Source of the DNA: Hirudo medicinalis | Lineage: Eukaryota > Annelida > Clitellata > Hirudinida > Hirudinidae | Assembly: GCA_011800805.1 (NCBI GenBank) | Contig: MPNW01000776.1 | Span: 22,243-82,416, forward strand | Direction: 5' to 3' | Length of the DNA stretch: 60,174 nt | Part shown: positions 22,880 through 35,507 of the stretch, one piece after another | Numbering within the stretch: the stretch's first letter is position 1 | Layout of the letters: every line of letters begins with the position of its first letter | Position numbers and translations under genes: made by a program | Notes under the pieces: model-generated | Databases searched by the model: none | The model's input: the letters and a program-made list of their open reading frames with translations, nothing else | What the model was told of the DNA's origin: nothing

Positions 22880-24130
22880 TTATAACTTGCACTCACAACT
22901 GGCAGAAGATTGGCCAAACCGGTCCTTCAAAAGGTCATGGTTGAATTTGATGTAGCTTTCATATTTTTCTGAAAAAATATTCTTAAATTATTGATTGCAT
23001 TTTAAACTGATAACTATCCTCATTAGGATTTTAACAATTATAAATCCAATCAAATGACTTTCAACCATCGAAACAATAAATATTTGTCTCGTTATAAGAT
23101 CCGTTCTATAACTAAGCGATGGCCTTGACTCTCAAAAGTGACATTTTATTGCAGTGACTTTATTTAATGGAAAGTTTCCAAAAACAAAGACAAGCTACAA
23201 ACAATTGAAGTCACAGCAAACCTGCTAGTTTTCTGATGAGAACTCTCTCATAATGCTCCCTCAACTTCTTCTCGTGTTCCTCCACCAACTGATTGCACAC
23301 ATAGCTTGCCTGAAAGAAAGCAAATGAAAACGATAAGACAACTAAACAAAAATTGGTGGTGCATTTGTAAAACAAAACATCTGAAGTCCAGTGAAAACAG
23401 TCACTCTACTCAAGAAACACACCAAAAACTTCGCAAAGACTAGCCTTGCCATTTCTAAAAGCAAATTTAAATAAAAATCAAGTGATGGGTTTCAAATGCC
23501 ATGCCTCAGAGAAATTATGATGTCGATTCCAGATAAATATTCTTAGCCATATTTGCACACAAGGACTTGTTTTATAAACCAAACATGTAGAGGACATGTT
23601 TTATAAACTGACCTCAAACATTGGAAGATCAAACTACCCTTACAAATTATTAGCATTGCAGTTATCACATGCTCAGAAAGTTAAGATAATCAATTACTAA
23701 CTATTGATGTAGACACCATGGGTTCATTCTTTGGTTGCGTGATTTTACTCTGGGTCTGAGTGCTTTTAGGGGAGGATGAGGGGGAGACTATATTCTTCCA
23801 GGTGATAGGTGAGTGGGTGGATGAGTAAGTCTGGAAAATTGAGTGGCTCGATGATGGAAGTGCTCTTGGCACCAATTGATCTGAAAAAGAATATTCTAGA
23901 AAATTATCTCAGATGATTTTGATCTGACTGACTACTCATGCAATCTTTTATTTTCACTCACCATGAGCAAGTCTTTGTGTTGCTTCAACAAAGTTCTGCG
24001 ATGGCTGATAGGTATCTGTGGCCATGATGTCTTCATATGAGATTTTGATCCTCTTGGGTGAGCAACCATTTGGGATCCCGAGATGAGGATCAAATTCGTG
24101 GTGCCTTTTCAGAGTTGCTCCGCAAGCCAT
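22880..24130 (-). CDS. AKIRIN: Akirin, nuclear cofactor
   Basis: Exons 24130-23962, 23880-23702, 23309-23222 and 22968-22880 join in phase to about 174 residues. Akirins are small nuclear proteins bridging transcription factors and chromatin remodellers in immune and developmental gene expression. The N-terminus MACGATLKRHHEFDPHLG is near-diagnostic, followed by a nuclear localisation signal (SPKRIKI). The middle is Ser/Thr/Pro rich. The C-terminal helix (ASYVCNQLVEEHEKKLREHY, KYESYIKFNHDLLKDRFGQ) aligns without gaps to vertebrate akirin from memory, although the LFTLRQV block is poorly kept (MVSTSIASY). A splice acceptor two bases upstream of the ATG implies a spliced 5' leader. The final SCECKL replaces the usual SYVS end. 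Confidence 0.95.
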
Positions 24131-25971
24131 GGCTGAAAATCAAAAACCATATGACTTAATCTGCGAACTATGTCATTTTTACATTTCAATAAGCAACGAC
24201 CTAAACGTATTTAGGCTAATGTAACAATCCCTAATCGAAAATCATGCATTATAATCAGTGGAAAATTTCGACCACGAAGTAAAACGAAAAAGTCACTACT
24301 CCTTGATCTATCATATGCGGCGTAATTAAATATTCGTCCCTACGTTCATTTCTGGAACAGTTATCGGGCAATTAAATAGACAGTCTGGCCCACCCGAACT
24401 AACTAAATCGAGGTGAATCTAACCCGAATTATCACAAGTTACTAAATAATTTAAAATAAGTAACAAAAAAATAAAATACCGACCTTATTTCCTTTAATAT
24501 TAAATTAATAAAGAGCGTTTAAATGCAGGGCCGAGTAAACAAGAGGCTTATATTCGCTGGCCTAAAGCTAGCAGTGATGTGCCGAATGAGGAAATACAAA
24601 AATAGTAACTGAGAACTATGATATTTTGTCATCAAAATTAATTTTGAAATGGCAAAAGACAATTAAATTAAATTAATAAATTAAAAATTGTATGAAGTAA
24701 TTCATATTTAAATAAATTAATCGATGCAATTTACATAAATTTACATGCATTACTAATTGTCTTCCAATTCCCTGTTATAAATTTGAGACAATCACCCTAA
24801 ACAAACCTTGCCTTTCACAAAGAAATCCAAATTAAGTGTCCATAAATGCCTAAAGAGGACTTGGGATCAGCGATATTCAGAACATTCGACTTCAAAGTAG
24901 ACGACCAAGTAGAATCAATATATAATAATAATATTTAATTTGTAATGCGCCATTTGCATAGCTTAAGAGGCGCCTTGTGTCTTTGTTGGCTTCATGTTGG
25001 TATCCTGAAGAGGTGGGTCTTCAGGTGACGTTTGAAGAGCTCCATTGATGGTGGAGCTCTTACGAGGGGGAGTAATGCGTTCCAGACAGCAGGAGAGGTA
25101 TAAGAGAAGCCTCTGTTGACGAGAGATGATTTGTGAACTTGTTGGCGTAGTTGAATGGTGGAAGATGAACGAAGACAGGTGCATGGTGGTCTAGATTGAG
25201 CTGTTGGAGATAGGATGGATTGGATGTCGCGAGAGTTCAATAAGTCATGAGAGCGATTTTGAAGATGATGCGATTATGGATCGGTAACCAAGTGCAATTG
25301 CTTCAGGCAGTCAGTGCTATTAAGGGTGGGGTTAAGAAGAACTCGTCTGCAGTGCCTTTGGAGCATGATTCACATTTTAATTATAAACATCGATTTATGT
25401 TGGATTTTAGTTTAACTAATGTTCAGTAAATTTCTGACTTGGCTGACAAAATTATGTTAAATGTTGCAAATTTTGTTAAATTTAAAAAAATCTGACGTCA
25501 ACGTTATGAGCAGCACTAACAGACTTAAAAGCCTGAGCCATGATATAAAATAATCACAATGAAATAATCAAACTCATTCAGACATAATGGCTTTGTTGTC
25601 TGAAGAAATCGATCCTAATATTAATAATTACAAATAGCTCTTTCTAATCTTTGATTAAAGACTTGGTTCAAATAATCTGTTTGTTACATATGCATATCTA
25701 CAATATAACGGCTCAATATTTTCATTTGAATAAGTTTGGTTAAAGAAAGCTCGACATTTAAAGGAGATTGCTTTTTCAACTATTCACTTTTTCGTTAAAA
25801 CAGCGCAGGCTTTGTATTTATGCACCTATTTGTGTACAATTAATTAGCTGGATAATTTGTAAGGATCAACTTGCATCACAGAGAATGACAAAGAGCGAAA
25901 TTAATAATTAAAGTATTGACTGATAAAAGTACTAATAGTCCTTTTTTCACGGATTCACTTCGTCATAATTA
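24131..25971. other. Intergenic region between akirin and SPATA1-like gene
   Basis: This is the 5' flank of akirin and the 3' flank of the SPATA1-like gene. The only recognised element is the LINE fragment at 24935-25240. The rest is AT-rich and featureless to me. Confidence 0.45.
24935..25240 (-). mobile_element. LINE ORF2 C-terminal fragment
   Basis: The frame contains SSLVNRGFSYTSPAVWNALL and MELFKRHLKTHLFRI, matching the final block of CR1/jockey-like ORF2 proteins. It overlaps a second frame (SSTINGALQT), indicating a frameshift. Its 3' end, with GCGCC motifs and ATAATAATATTT, resembles the end of the LINE at 21351-22295. Only the last 80 or so residues remain. Confidence 0.8.
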
Positions 25972-28900
25972 TCAAGATACTTCTTCGGCCAGGGTGCGTC
26001 GACCAGGGAAGTGTTTGATCTTTCTTTGTTCGAGTTCCAACTTTAATGACTTCAGGACATTTTCCACTTGCATTCGAAGCTGGATTGAAGATTTATTGCA
26101 AAAATATGAGTCAAATAAATATAGAAAATATATTGCTATATTATCGCGCTGCAACATTGTCGATCCTTTTTATTCAAAATGACAACGATGTCATCAAACT
26201 TTTATTTCTGCAGAAAGTTTCAGCTTGACTTGCTCCAGTTTGTCTTCCAATGCATCAACTTCCATCTTCGACCTGGTTGCTTCCAACTAGAAACGAACAT
26301 TTGTTTGTTGTTTCATTGAATTTAGATTTTTAACCAAAGACTTGGAATACCGTCTAATCAATAAAATTTTAAATCAGATAAAATCAGGTGCAAAGTCAGG
26401 TATTGTTAGTCTTTGCTTGTTAGCTTGCAGTCACAAGTTCCATCCAAAACGGTGCCCTTAATCAGTTAGCTGCAATCCACCATCAATCGTGCTTTCTTGT
26501 GAAATCAGAATTTCCAGTAAAATATGTCCATTCATTCATCATTTCCTTGAATAGCAGGAAAACAGAGTGAATGGAAGAATCAATAAGGCTTCAACAATTC
26601 CTCAATTAGCTGAACAAAAGGAGGTAAAAGCACCATCTAACATGCATCAGAGTCATATCCTGCTCCTGGGACTGTTTATTGAGAGTCCTGTTGTGATTCT
26701 TCTGTCGAGTGGAGTGCATGCTGGAATGCTGCTCCAAGTGGGAAACTACTTTCCGGTTAAACATTTCCAGTTGTTTTTTCAATTTGTTGTTGCTCTCCTC
26801 CAGCGGAGGAGTTCGCTTCTTTTCCATGAAATACTTTTTCTTCCACGTGTCTCGGTTGGCTGTGACAAGGAAATATAAATTCGTAGCATTTTGTCGTACA
26901 TTAATTATTGGATGACCTAGGTCTTAGTGCAGTGGCTTTTAGAAAAAGAAACCAAAATCTTCCTACGACAAGATTATTTTAAATAACATGAAGAAATACT
27001 CTGAAATCATTTCAGCCACTTCACTCCATCAAAGCAGGAGAACAAACCCGTTTTCTTTTCCGAACTTTTCAGAGCGGCAAGGAGGACTTTCTTACGAGAC
27101 ATCAACTCCTCCTTGAACTTCTCACCTTCCTGTCTCTTCTTCTTCAGAAGTTCCAGTTCCTCCAGGAGGCTGCTGCCATTCATGAAATCAAGACAATACA
27201 TCTTCACGAGATGATTTACTACATCCGAGAATTTTACTACATGACGAGAAGCTCTGATGCTGCATGATTATTGGGTGACTGACCTCATCATTAGAAAAAG
27301 ACATCACGACTTTGTCATAACGACTGGAATCTGACGAGGCGAGTAACAAGTGCGTGGTGCAAAAATATGAACCACTTTCAATACACTCACCCTTTTCAGC
27401 TTCTTTGTTTTTGCTTCTTTCCTGAAACGAAAACAGTTTCTTTTGTCGCGTGTGGAGATGTTGAGATTGATTAAAAACTACACGAAAACACGACAGAAAT
27501 ACTCTGTTGTTGCCTGGAAGCTCAAATTTTTGTTCTCTTTTTGTTTTTCCTTCACAATTTCTGGAATGGGTCCGGGTGCAACGACTACTATGATGGCAAT
27601 GATCTTGATGATGATGATGATGACGACGACGACGTCGATGACGATGACGTTGTTGATGATAGTGTTAAAGATGCGATGATTATAATAATTATTAATAAAC
27701 CTCTTCCACCTGCATCCGCCTCTTAAGCTCCATCTCACTGTCCATCTTCTTTTGTTCATCAATTCGTTGTCTTTCTGAGCTGCACAATTTGAGGTATTTA
27801 TTAGTAAATATGAAATATTATTCAATTCGCTTAAACACATAAACAGCTTGAAAGGGATATAATATTAATATATATAATAATAAATATAATATATAATATT
27901 GTTTTGAGAGTCATTGAAAGTCGTACGTGTTACAAGTAACATGTAACTGGAAGTTTGTAATATGATAATATGAGAATGAATTATGAATCAATATTACGGA
28001 TGATGATAACATCAACAATAAGAATGAATGACGCAGGCATGGATGAATTGGATGCTGCATTGTTCTTCTTTCATACGAGTCAAATTAATCCTTTGTAATA
28101 TCGTCGTTGGCAATTCCTACGAGCACTGACTGGTAATCATGCATAGGAAATCATTAGCAAACCTTAAAATTAATTGCAAAGGATTTAATCGATTAATTAA
28201 TTAATGAACGATAAATATTTATTAACACTAGATCTGTCTTTAGTTGTAAATTCAATCATCATCATCATCGTCATCGTTGTCATCATCATCATCATCATCA
28301 TCGAAACTGCAATCATCATCGCTTACTGTTCATTCTCTTCTTCATCCATCAGCGGCAAGCAATCGGGACAGACCACGCAGAGTACCTCGTCTGAACAATA
28401 ACCCGGACACAACGTCATCACAGCTGATGATTTGCCTTTCACGAGTTTCTCCCTGGGATCCACCACCGTTTTGTGGTGCACAATTACAGACTTCGGCATG
28501 CACGTGATTAGATGTTTTCCTTCTGCTTTCTTTTGGTTGTCATAGAGACCGCTGGTCTGGGGGATGTTGGGGAGACCCTCCTCGGTCTTGTCTTTTGCGT
28601 GCTGCCTTGCTCTTGCCTTCTTTTTGCTTTTGGCGACTGCTTTGAAAAACTCAAAAATGATTCGACCAGCTGGGAGCATGCCCATCTTTTTGCTTCCCCT
28701 TTTATCTACGCTTTCATCGTCTTCAATCTCTTCACACCTTCCATTGTCGTCATCATCAGCAGCAAAAATGTTGTCATCATCATCATCACCCTCATCTTCA
28801 TTGCTTTCCTCCTCTTGTTCTGTGGCACCAGCAACCACTTTGCTGACGCGAGAATCTTTCGGACACTTGTTGTCATTGGTAGGCAATGTTTTGGTGTTTC

Positions 28901-30858
28901 CATGCCTATTATATGCCTCTGTGCTTTTGTTTGATGAACCTGTTTTGATGATGATGATTAAGATGATGATGACGACATTGGGCGAGGACGATGGCGATGA
29001 AGATGGCAGTGATGAAAACATAAAAGACAAAGACAGACATGAGAGAATTTTACATAACAATGAAACCATGTTCTGCTCATTTCTTATTTATCAACATTTT
29101 TTATGCATGAATGCGTCAATGGCAAGGCTGCTCGTGAAACTTGATCATTATTTATCACACAACATCTTCCATTGATAATCTAATTCTTAATTGATTAACA
29201 ACATGAACTTCGGAAGTGGTTAATAAATTGGAGAATGTTTGTCCTAACTACACTAACGAAATAATTATCAAAACACCACAAAAAGAGGAGGTAAACAATG
29301 AAGAGGAAGTTGATCATGACGATGACGATGATGAAAAGAATGATGCCGATGATGACGACGATGCTGCTGCTGCTGCTGATGATGGAAGGTGTGAAGAAAT
29401 TGAGTAGTTAATTAAGTGTTAATTTTTAAACTGGATTCTAAAAACCTAGCAACCACCTGTAGCAAGTGGCTGACCAATGAGAGGAAGCTTCAATATTCCA
29501 GTTCTCTCCTTTCCAGAAGAATTTCCAGCACTGCTAACAATTGAGGAGGACGTTGAAGAAGTTGATGGAGCAGAGGGAGAAGAGGTTGAAGGTTCAAGAT
29601 TTGATTCCAGAATGAATATTTCAGGGGTTGGTGCCTTACCAAGAAGACAAATTAATGATTGGTCGATTCTAATGGATTTAAAGAACGAATGAATTGTTTT
29701 GATTTAATGAATTAATTAAATTAATTAATAATACCAAAATAATTAAATTACAATAATGATAATCAATCAATCAATTAAACTAATTAATAGCAATAAAATA
29801 ATTAAATTCAATTGCACCATCATCATCATCATTTACAAGATACCTGTGGCGGAATGAAGTTCTTGACTTTTAGTTGTTTTTCTTGCTTCGATTTTATCTA
29901 AAGAGATGTTGAAGCGTCAGCAAATATACAAAATGCATTCAAATGCATTCACATGCTTTAATTAAAGACTGACGTCAGAGGCATTCCAAATTCTAAAATG
30001 CATTCTAAATCCATAAAGGCTGGCATTATGTGTTCTTGCATTTTTAATTCATTACTTTAAAATGACGATTTTTTTTGTTCGAAATAAATAAGTAAATAAA
30101 CGGGTAAATACTCGCTAACAACCTATAATTTGAACAGTGATTGAGACGCCAAAAGAGCATCATTATTTTGCAAGGTTAATTTAGGTTATCCTGTTGGATT
30201 GCAATAAAAGTTTATTTAATTCAAACATTTCTGAAATATTGAGCAATAAAAACATTCATCAGACCTTGGTGAAGCATCTTCCAACGCATTTTAAGAATAC
30301 GAATTCTTTTGGGATACAATCAAAATCAAGTTGTTTTGATATTTCAGTTCTCAAACCATGAATTGTTGTCTGCGGCAAAACTCTAAAAGGCAGTACACGT
30401 AAATGCCAAGTGTCACTTGATTGAAGTTTATTCATTTAGGCACATTTCCATTTAGAAAAGTCACTTTGCAGGTAAGCACATACAAATGAGAGCCTAAAAT
30501 CACCTGACAAAACCTAAAGAAATAGCGTCGTTCGTGGCTCGATCCAAGGCACTTTGCAGATGGTGTCTCCACATTTGGGGAGGAACGATGTAAACATGTA
30601 GATTCATTAGCTGTTCGAGTAGCAAAGAGTAGTAATTAAAATCTGAACATATATTTTACCAGATGGCAATGCTTAAAAATGGAATTTTATGAAATTTAAA
30701 TGTGTATTGTAGTGCAATTAGGAGTAATTAAACGTAATTAGATGTAATTAAATGTAACGAAAGGCGATTAAATGTAATGAAATATAAACCTGCGCCGAAA
30801 GAAGTCTGCTCTCATTCCCGCTCGGAACTTCATTAAACGAGAATCCTTTAGAATCCAT
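25972..30858 (-). CDS. SPATA1: Spermatogenesis-associated protein 1 homologue
   Basis: Twelve exons: 30858-30790, 30610-30504, 30382-30265, 29897-29844, 29634-29457, 28939-28327, 27779-27701, 27421-27387, 27172-27048, 26859-26642, 26286-26200 and 26079-25972; about 596 residues. Phases agree except that the 35-base exon needs a weak donor (GTGTAT) rather than the nearby GTGAGT. The N-terminus carries the SPATA1 ubiquitin-like region: LMNLHVYIVPPQMWRHHLQS, KEFVFLKCVGRCFTK and KQEKQLKVKNFIPPQ. The C-terminal half is coiled coil (KKKRQEGEKFKEELMSRKKV, WKKKYFMEKKRTPPLEESNN, VDALEDKLEQVKLKLSAEIK). SPATA1 is testis/cilium-enriched in vertebrates, with poorly known function. The 613-base exon 6 encodes an Asp/Glu-rich insert not typical of the family. 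Intron 5 holds an inverted copy of part of that exon. Confidence 0.85.
27585..27690 (+). repeat. (GAT)n-type microsatellite in SPATA1 intron 7
   Basis: Imperfect GATGATGACGACGACG repeats fill about 100 bases of the intron between the exons ending at 27701 and starting at 27421. Open frames across it are artefacts. Confidence 0.85.
28255..28320 (+). repeat. (CAT)n microsatellite beside SPATA1 exon 6
   Basis: CATCATCATCGTCATCG repeats lie just inside intron 6, next to the donor of the acidic exon. Confidence 0.85.
29220..29405 (+). pseudogene. Inverted partial copy of SPATA1 exon 6 in intron 5
   Basis: Read on plus, the frame contains ENVCPNYTNE, KEEVNNEEEVDHDDDDDEK and DDGRCEEIE then stop. 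Read on minus, exon 6 contains DNKCPKDSRV, EQEEESNEDEGDDDDD and DDNGRCEEIE. The nucleotide match ATGGAAGGTGTGAAGAAATT is near-identical to 28724-28745 in inverse orientation (21 of 22 bases). Both segments lie within one gene, in opposite orientation. No start ATG is present in the plus frame. Confidence 0.7.
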
Positions 30859-32109
30859 GTTCACGAATCTCTTTAGAAAAATGATTAAATTCTGAATTAA
30901 TAAAAGTTTTGTTATCTTTTATCTCTAAATTTAGAAGAAATATTGATAATTATTGCAATAAGAAAATTATGACATCATCTAAGTCGACCTTGTTGATATT
31001 TCTTTTAGTCAATAAATTGAAACATTAAAAGGAGGACCATTGAATTTCCACAGAAGATCATCGAGTGGAGAACACCAGCACGGCGATGTGCACTGACTTG
31101 TTTTTATCGCTCAAAATTCTCATCCGAAGCTTTGAGTCACAAACTCCCATTTTTGCATTTGAATGCGCATCGATCTATAAAGAAAGCGTAGAAAATTTAT
31201 TGCATTTCATTGTTGTGAGAAAGTACACTTTCTAGAAAGTAAAGGATAATTAATTATTTCAATTTATATAGCGCCTCATGTGCAATAGTTCCAGAGGTGC
31301 CTAACCATTTATTCATGAGGGGGTTAGCAAATAAGTTTCGAACTTTTCAAATTAAAGATTCGAATGCGCTGAGGATTGCTCCTTCATCGCCAAACGTGGG
31401 AAAAGTTTCGTTGAATTACGAATAGATGTCTGATATTGGCGCCAATTAACGAGTTTAATTATTAATTTAATTAATATTTTAATTCCAAACAGTGTCAGTT
31501 TCCTGAGCGATAACTAAAATCAGATCGAAAATGCTTACCTATCAGTGATCCAGAATATGAACGAACATAATTTGAAAAAGTAAAACTGGAATATGAACGG
31601 AAAATAATTTCAGTACATTAAAATTATTTAAGTTGTTTTTGCGAATAAATTTACCATTTTTCGCTGCGCATTTTTCAGTGCTTGTTACTATTTTGAATAA
31701 AACGGAAACATTGGAAAAAGTGATTGTAAGGTTGTTGACCGAGTTTCAAACAAAATATGTGAATCGCAAATACCAAGTGGAAAACCACAAACTAAAAATC
31801 ACAAGCTATCACATCGGCCACCTTCGGTTTTTCGGATGCATAACTAAACCACTATCTTTGTGATGGTGACACTTTTTTATTCCAGTTTATTGAACAATTT
31901 ATTTAATATTCCGTGGTCATTATATCGCCACAATTTTTGTACAAAAGGACAGCCGGAAGGTTTGTACTCCCGCTGATGTGCTGCCTGTTCCAATGCAACA
32001 ATTCAAAGTCGAACGTCAAAAAAGGAATCAATCAGAAGTGCAAAAATTAAAGCAGCAGTTCAAACAACAGAAATTTGAGGGAAAATCCACGTGAGATGAT
32101 TTCACTTAT

Positions 32110-32519
32110 CTAAAATATGTGATTTGTAAAAGAATGTTTGAAGATGGATGTGGACTCAATCGAATGGATTGGAATGGATGTAGTGGTGGCGGGAATTGAA
32201 TAAAATATGCGAGGGTCAGAACATCTCAATGAACATTTTTTGAGCGTGGTACGAGAAGCTTCAGGTCTACATTTGTATTTGTATTTGTAATTGTATTTGT
32301 ATTTGTATTTGTCCGAAAAACGCAAACCGTAAGAATGAACGTGTAAAATGTTTTAAACGATTGAGGCAATAGATTGTTGGCGTATTTGAACATGGAGATG
32401 GCAGTCAGAAAGTCATTTATTTGGAAAATATTTAAAATAGAGTTTTCGTAAAAGGATGGCTTGGAGGGTGACGAGGGAGGAATATTGAAGAGGATGCGAA
32501 TAGACTGTTTCTGTTTCAA
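32110..32519 (-). mobile_element. LINE ORF2 C-terminal remnant, broken by a microsatellite
   Basis: Two overlapping frames give LFNIPPSSPSKPSFYENSIL, LTAISMFKYANNLLPQSFKT and RPEASRTTLKKCSLRCSDPR. This is the order seen near the ORF2 end of CR1-like elements. A run of (TATTTG)n around 32265-32310 interrupts the coding frame. Confidence 0.7.
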
Positions 32520-32814
32520 AATAACACTGGTTCAAAGTAAAGCTGATTCTGTTGGAATGAAGGTAAAAATATCAGGTCTAAGCCAATGCTTTTTGGAATC
32601 AATAACTTCTTCATCACATTCCTCGCCCTCCTGGTATTCCTGGTATTGACGCACAAAATTTTTCAAAATTTCTGAAACTTTCTTCTAAAATTGTTGATTT
32701 CGTATCCTGAAACATTAAAACAAAAAATGCAGAAAAAAATCGATCGAGATACCAAATGTTCAAGGAAGTTTTTGACGATTTATAAAAGGTATTTCCTTCT
32801 ATAAACTCATTGTT

Positions 32815-32938
32815 ATGCGATCATCATCATCACCATCATCATAATTATTATTATTATTATTATTATTATTTGTTGTTGTTTTATNGTTTGTTGATCATCG
32901 TCATAATCATCATCATCATCATCATCACCATCATCATA

Positions 32939-32980
<42 letters not shown>

Positions 32981-32995
32981 TGTTGTTGTTTTATT
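32815..32995 (+). repeat. (CAT)n-(ATT)n-(TTG)n compound microsatellite with N
   Basis: The block CATCATCACCATCATCATAA, then (ATT)n, then TTGTTGTTTTAT occurs twice, separated by a single N at 32885 and a short linker. The second occurrence continues into unique sequence at 32996. Confidence 0.9.
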
Positions 32996-33029
32996 GAACA
33001 ATTAAACGCATGATAAATATTAATTCCGG

Positions 33030-33225
33030 TTGACCGAATGGGTTGCGTTCCTGCATACGGTCGTAATAGCAACAGTAATGTGCGGTCTTCGCAACCCAGC
33101 CTGCACCGCCAGGGAGCGCCCTCGGGTAGGGGCGATATATAAATGGTAGATCGATTAAAAAGTGCCTTCACATCCCATTCGGATACGAAAGGCACTCAAA
33201 AGATCGGCTAAATACAATACATTAT
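33030..33225 (+). repeat. Dispersed repeat, best copy
   Basis: A roughly 195-base element with the motifs GCAACCCAGCCTGCACCGCC, GATCGATTAAAAAGTGCC and AAAAGATCGGCTAAATACAA. Copies or fragments occur at 18330-18535 (same strand) and 7085-7141 (opposite strand). No A or B box is obvious. It may be a SINE, a LINE 3' end or a MITE. Confidence 0.75.
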
Positions 33226-33954
33226 TAATTATTATTGCGATGCAAGTGCAAAGAGTTCCATTTGGCAGGGATCACGACTTTAAGTTTTGTTGTGTTTTGT
33301 TAAGCCTTGATAACAATATCACCTTTTATTTAATTAGTAATTTACAAACAATTAGTAATTTTTAAATATTGAGCAGATATTAAGTGTTCTTTGGTTGTAA
33401 AATTACTTATTATTATTAACTTTTATTCTTCTTCTTATTATTATTATTATTATCATCTTTGTTATTAGATTAAATTATAAGAAACCCATTTAACCTGCAC
33501 AAATGAAGCAAGTGAAGGTTTTTTTTTAACCAATATAATTTTTATTTGCATTTCATCACCTCCAAAACATGTCCAATGCTATTTTAAATACCCTTATATT
33601 GATGATAATTGATAATAGTGTAAATAAATTCCCAATCAATTCGAAAAATAAAAAAAACATCCAACTAACACATTTAACGGGGTGGCTAACTTTCGGACAC
33701 ATCTGCTCCTGCGTTCAGAAAACAAAATCTATGCTTTCACAGCAGGTGGTTCGACTTTCGATTAGCTCTAAAGCAGAAATAAAAGCATAAAATCAAACAA
33801 AATAAACGAACTTTGAGAGTTCAAGATTAGGAAGGCTGCATTGAAGCGTGAATTCATTGAAATTGTATTTCAGCTCAGTTTTCGAAGGTAGGTGAAATTA
33901 TAGCAGTTTAAAGGTGGATTAATTTAATTAATTATTAATAACTCTCGGGATCAA

Positions 33955-34190
33955 CTTGGATTCTTAGATTTATTTCATGACATCCTGGAGAGGGGCTTAA
34001 AGTGGAGTATGATGGACTCTAGGGTGGGCTGAGATCTTACGAGGGAGGGAGGCGTTCCAGACGCTAGGGAGGGAGTTTGTAACCCTGGTTGATGAGGATG
34101 CGACAATGGGGTGGATTTATTGCGACAAGTGTCTGTAAGAGGAAGATGGATGCTTACTTTATACCACGAATTTTTAACAAAGCACGTCAA
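33955..34190 (-). mobile_element. LINE ORF2 3' fragment
   Basis: Frames here contain SLASGTPPSLVRSQPTLESI, equivalent to the W-N-x-L-P block and following helix at the ORF2 end, with frame damage. The 3' end lies at about 33955. Confidence 0.5.
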
Positions 34191-35507
34191 TGTCAGTGCA
34201 TGTTGAAAATTAACAATTTAATTAAGATTTTGACGTCTTCGTTGTAAGCGAAGTTGTCACAAAAACAAGACATTGCAGAGAAAATATTAAAATATTGACT
34301 GAAAATTTAATGAAAATTATATAAACGTGAGCGAATACTATTTATTTTAATTTTCTGGTCTGAGTTTAATTTGTTGATAGGATTGTAATTCATGCGATTA
34401 TTAATCAGCCTTCATAGGAAATCGATGTCCTTTGGTCTACCTGCATTCGATGGGGAGGGAGCGTCCACAAATACAAAACGGATGTATTTATTAATGGTAT
34501 TTTAAAGAAAATAGTTTAAATAATTAAATTAAATAATTTAAAATAATGTTAGGAATGAGGTTGGGACTGAGATTATGTATGAATTGAGAAAATATTAACG
34601 ACAGAAGCAGATGATGAAAGCAGGTTTCCTTGATTGCTTAATAAATAAATTAATTAATTAATTAATAAATACAGCAACAGTTGTAGTTGTTAATTCGAGA
34701 CAGCAATGTTATATTCGTACAACAACAATTTAGCAGATGTAACTTTGAATATGATTGAATATGACAACCTCCACCATTTAACAATAACACTAAAACACAT
34801 TGCAACTTTTTAATGACGAAAATTGTAAATGTGATGCTTGATATAGTTAATACAGGCAATAAAGTTAATATTATAACTTTTTATCAAACGATAATTTAAT
34901 GTTATTTTGAATTTCTCATTTATCAATAATATCTCATCCTACCGTTAAGATCATTATTAACATTCATACAAATAATTTATATTTAATCAATTCACAAAAA
35001 TAATTTATTTTCAATCAATTCATAATTATTTGAAGTTAAAATTTTTATTTTTATCGTATTTTTTTTTATTTTAGTAAATGAGTGAATCGGACATTCAAAA
35101 AGGCATCATTCGAGATGATGACTAATTTTCCATGTAGGTTAAAATCAGTTGTTTTATTAATTTATTCAGTTATGTACTTATTTGCGTATTTATTTACATT
35201 ACATTGAAATAACGAAACCATAAAATACCAAATGAAATCGAAAGTATGGCGTAAGTATAACCTAATTTTGCAATGACTTACAAATATGTTATTGTTTTAA
35301 TGTTTATAAACGCAAAACCAATCAAAAAAGGGTTTTCCTCAAAAGTTCTCCATCACACTTAACGAAACCTTTACGAACATGTGCCTTCTTCTTTAATCAT
35401 ATTACTTTGCAACCAGCTATGATATCAGTTCTACAAAATAATTTACTATAATGATAATGAACAACATTTGCTGATGATGTGATCATTTGCTATCGTGATC
35501 ATTTCAG

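Larger units (their letters stand above)
30859..35507. other. Repeat-rich region between SPATA1 and synaptotagmin-like genes
   Basis: It holds a LINE end motif (31255-31340), a LINE fragment (32110-32519), a microsatellite block with an N (32815-32995), a dispersed repeat (33030-33225) and a LINE 3' fragment (33955-34190). The missing first exon of the synaptotagmin-like gene probably lies here. A possible exon pair near 31485-31560 and 31064-31180 on minus (acceptors TTCCAG and TTATAG) gives no convincing protein. Confidence 0.45.

Noticed and set aside
28512..29175. Plus-strand frames of 140 and 203 residues
   Set aside because: They are shadows of the acidic SPATA1 exon 6, and their composition (poly-Ser, poly-Leu) follows from the GAT-type repeats on the other strand.
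31060..31560. Candidate minus-strand exon pair upstream of SPATA1
   Set aside because: Acceptor and donor motifs exist, but no phase gives a protein-like product without stops or a recognisable motif.
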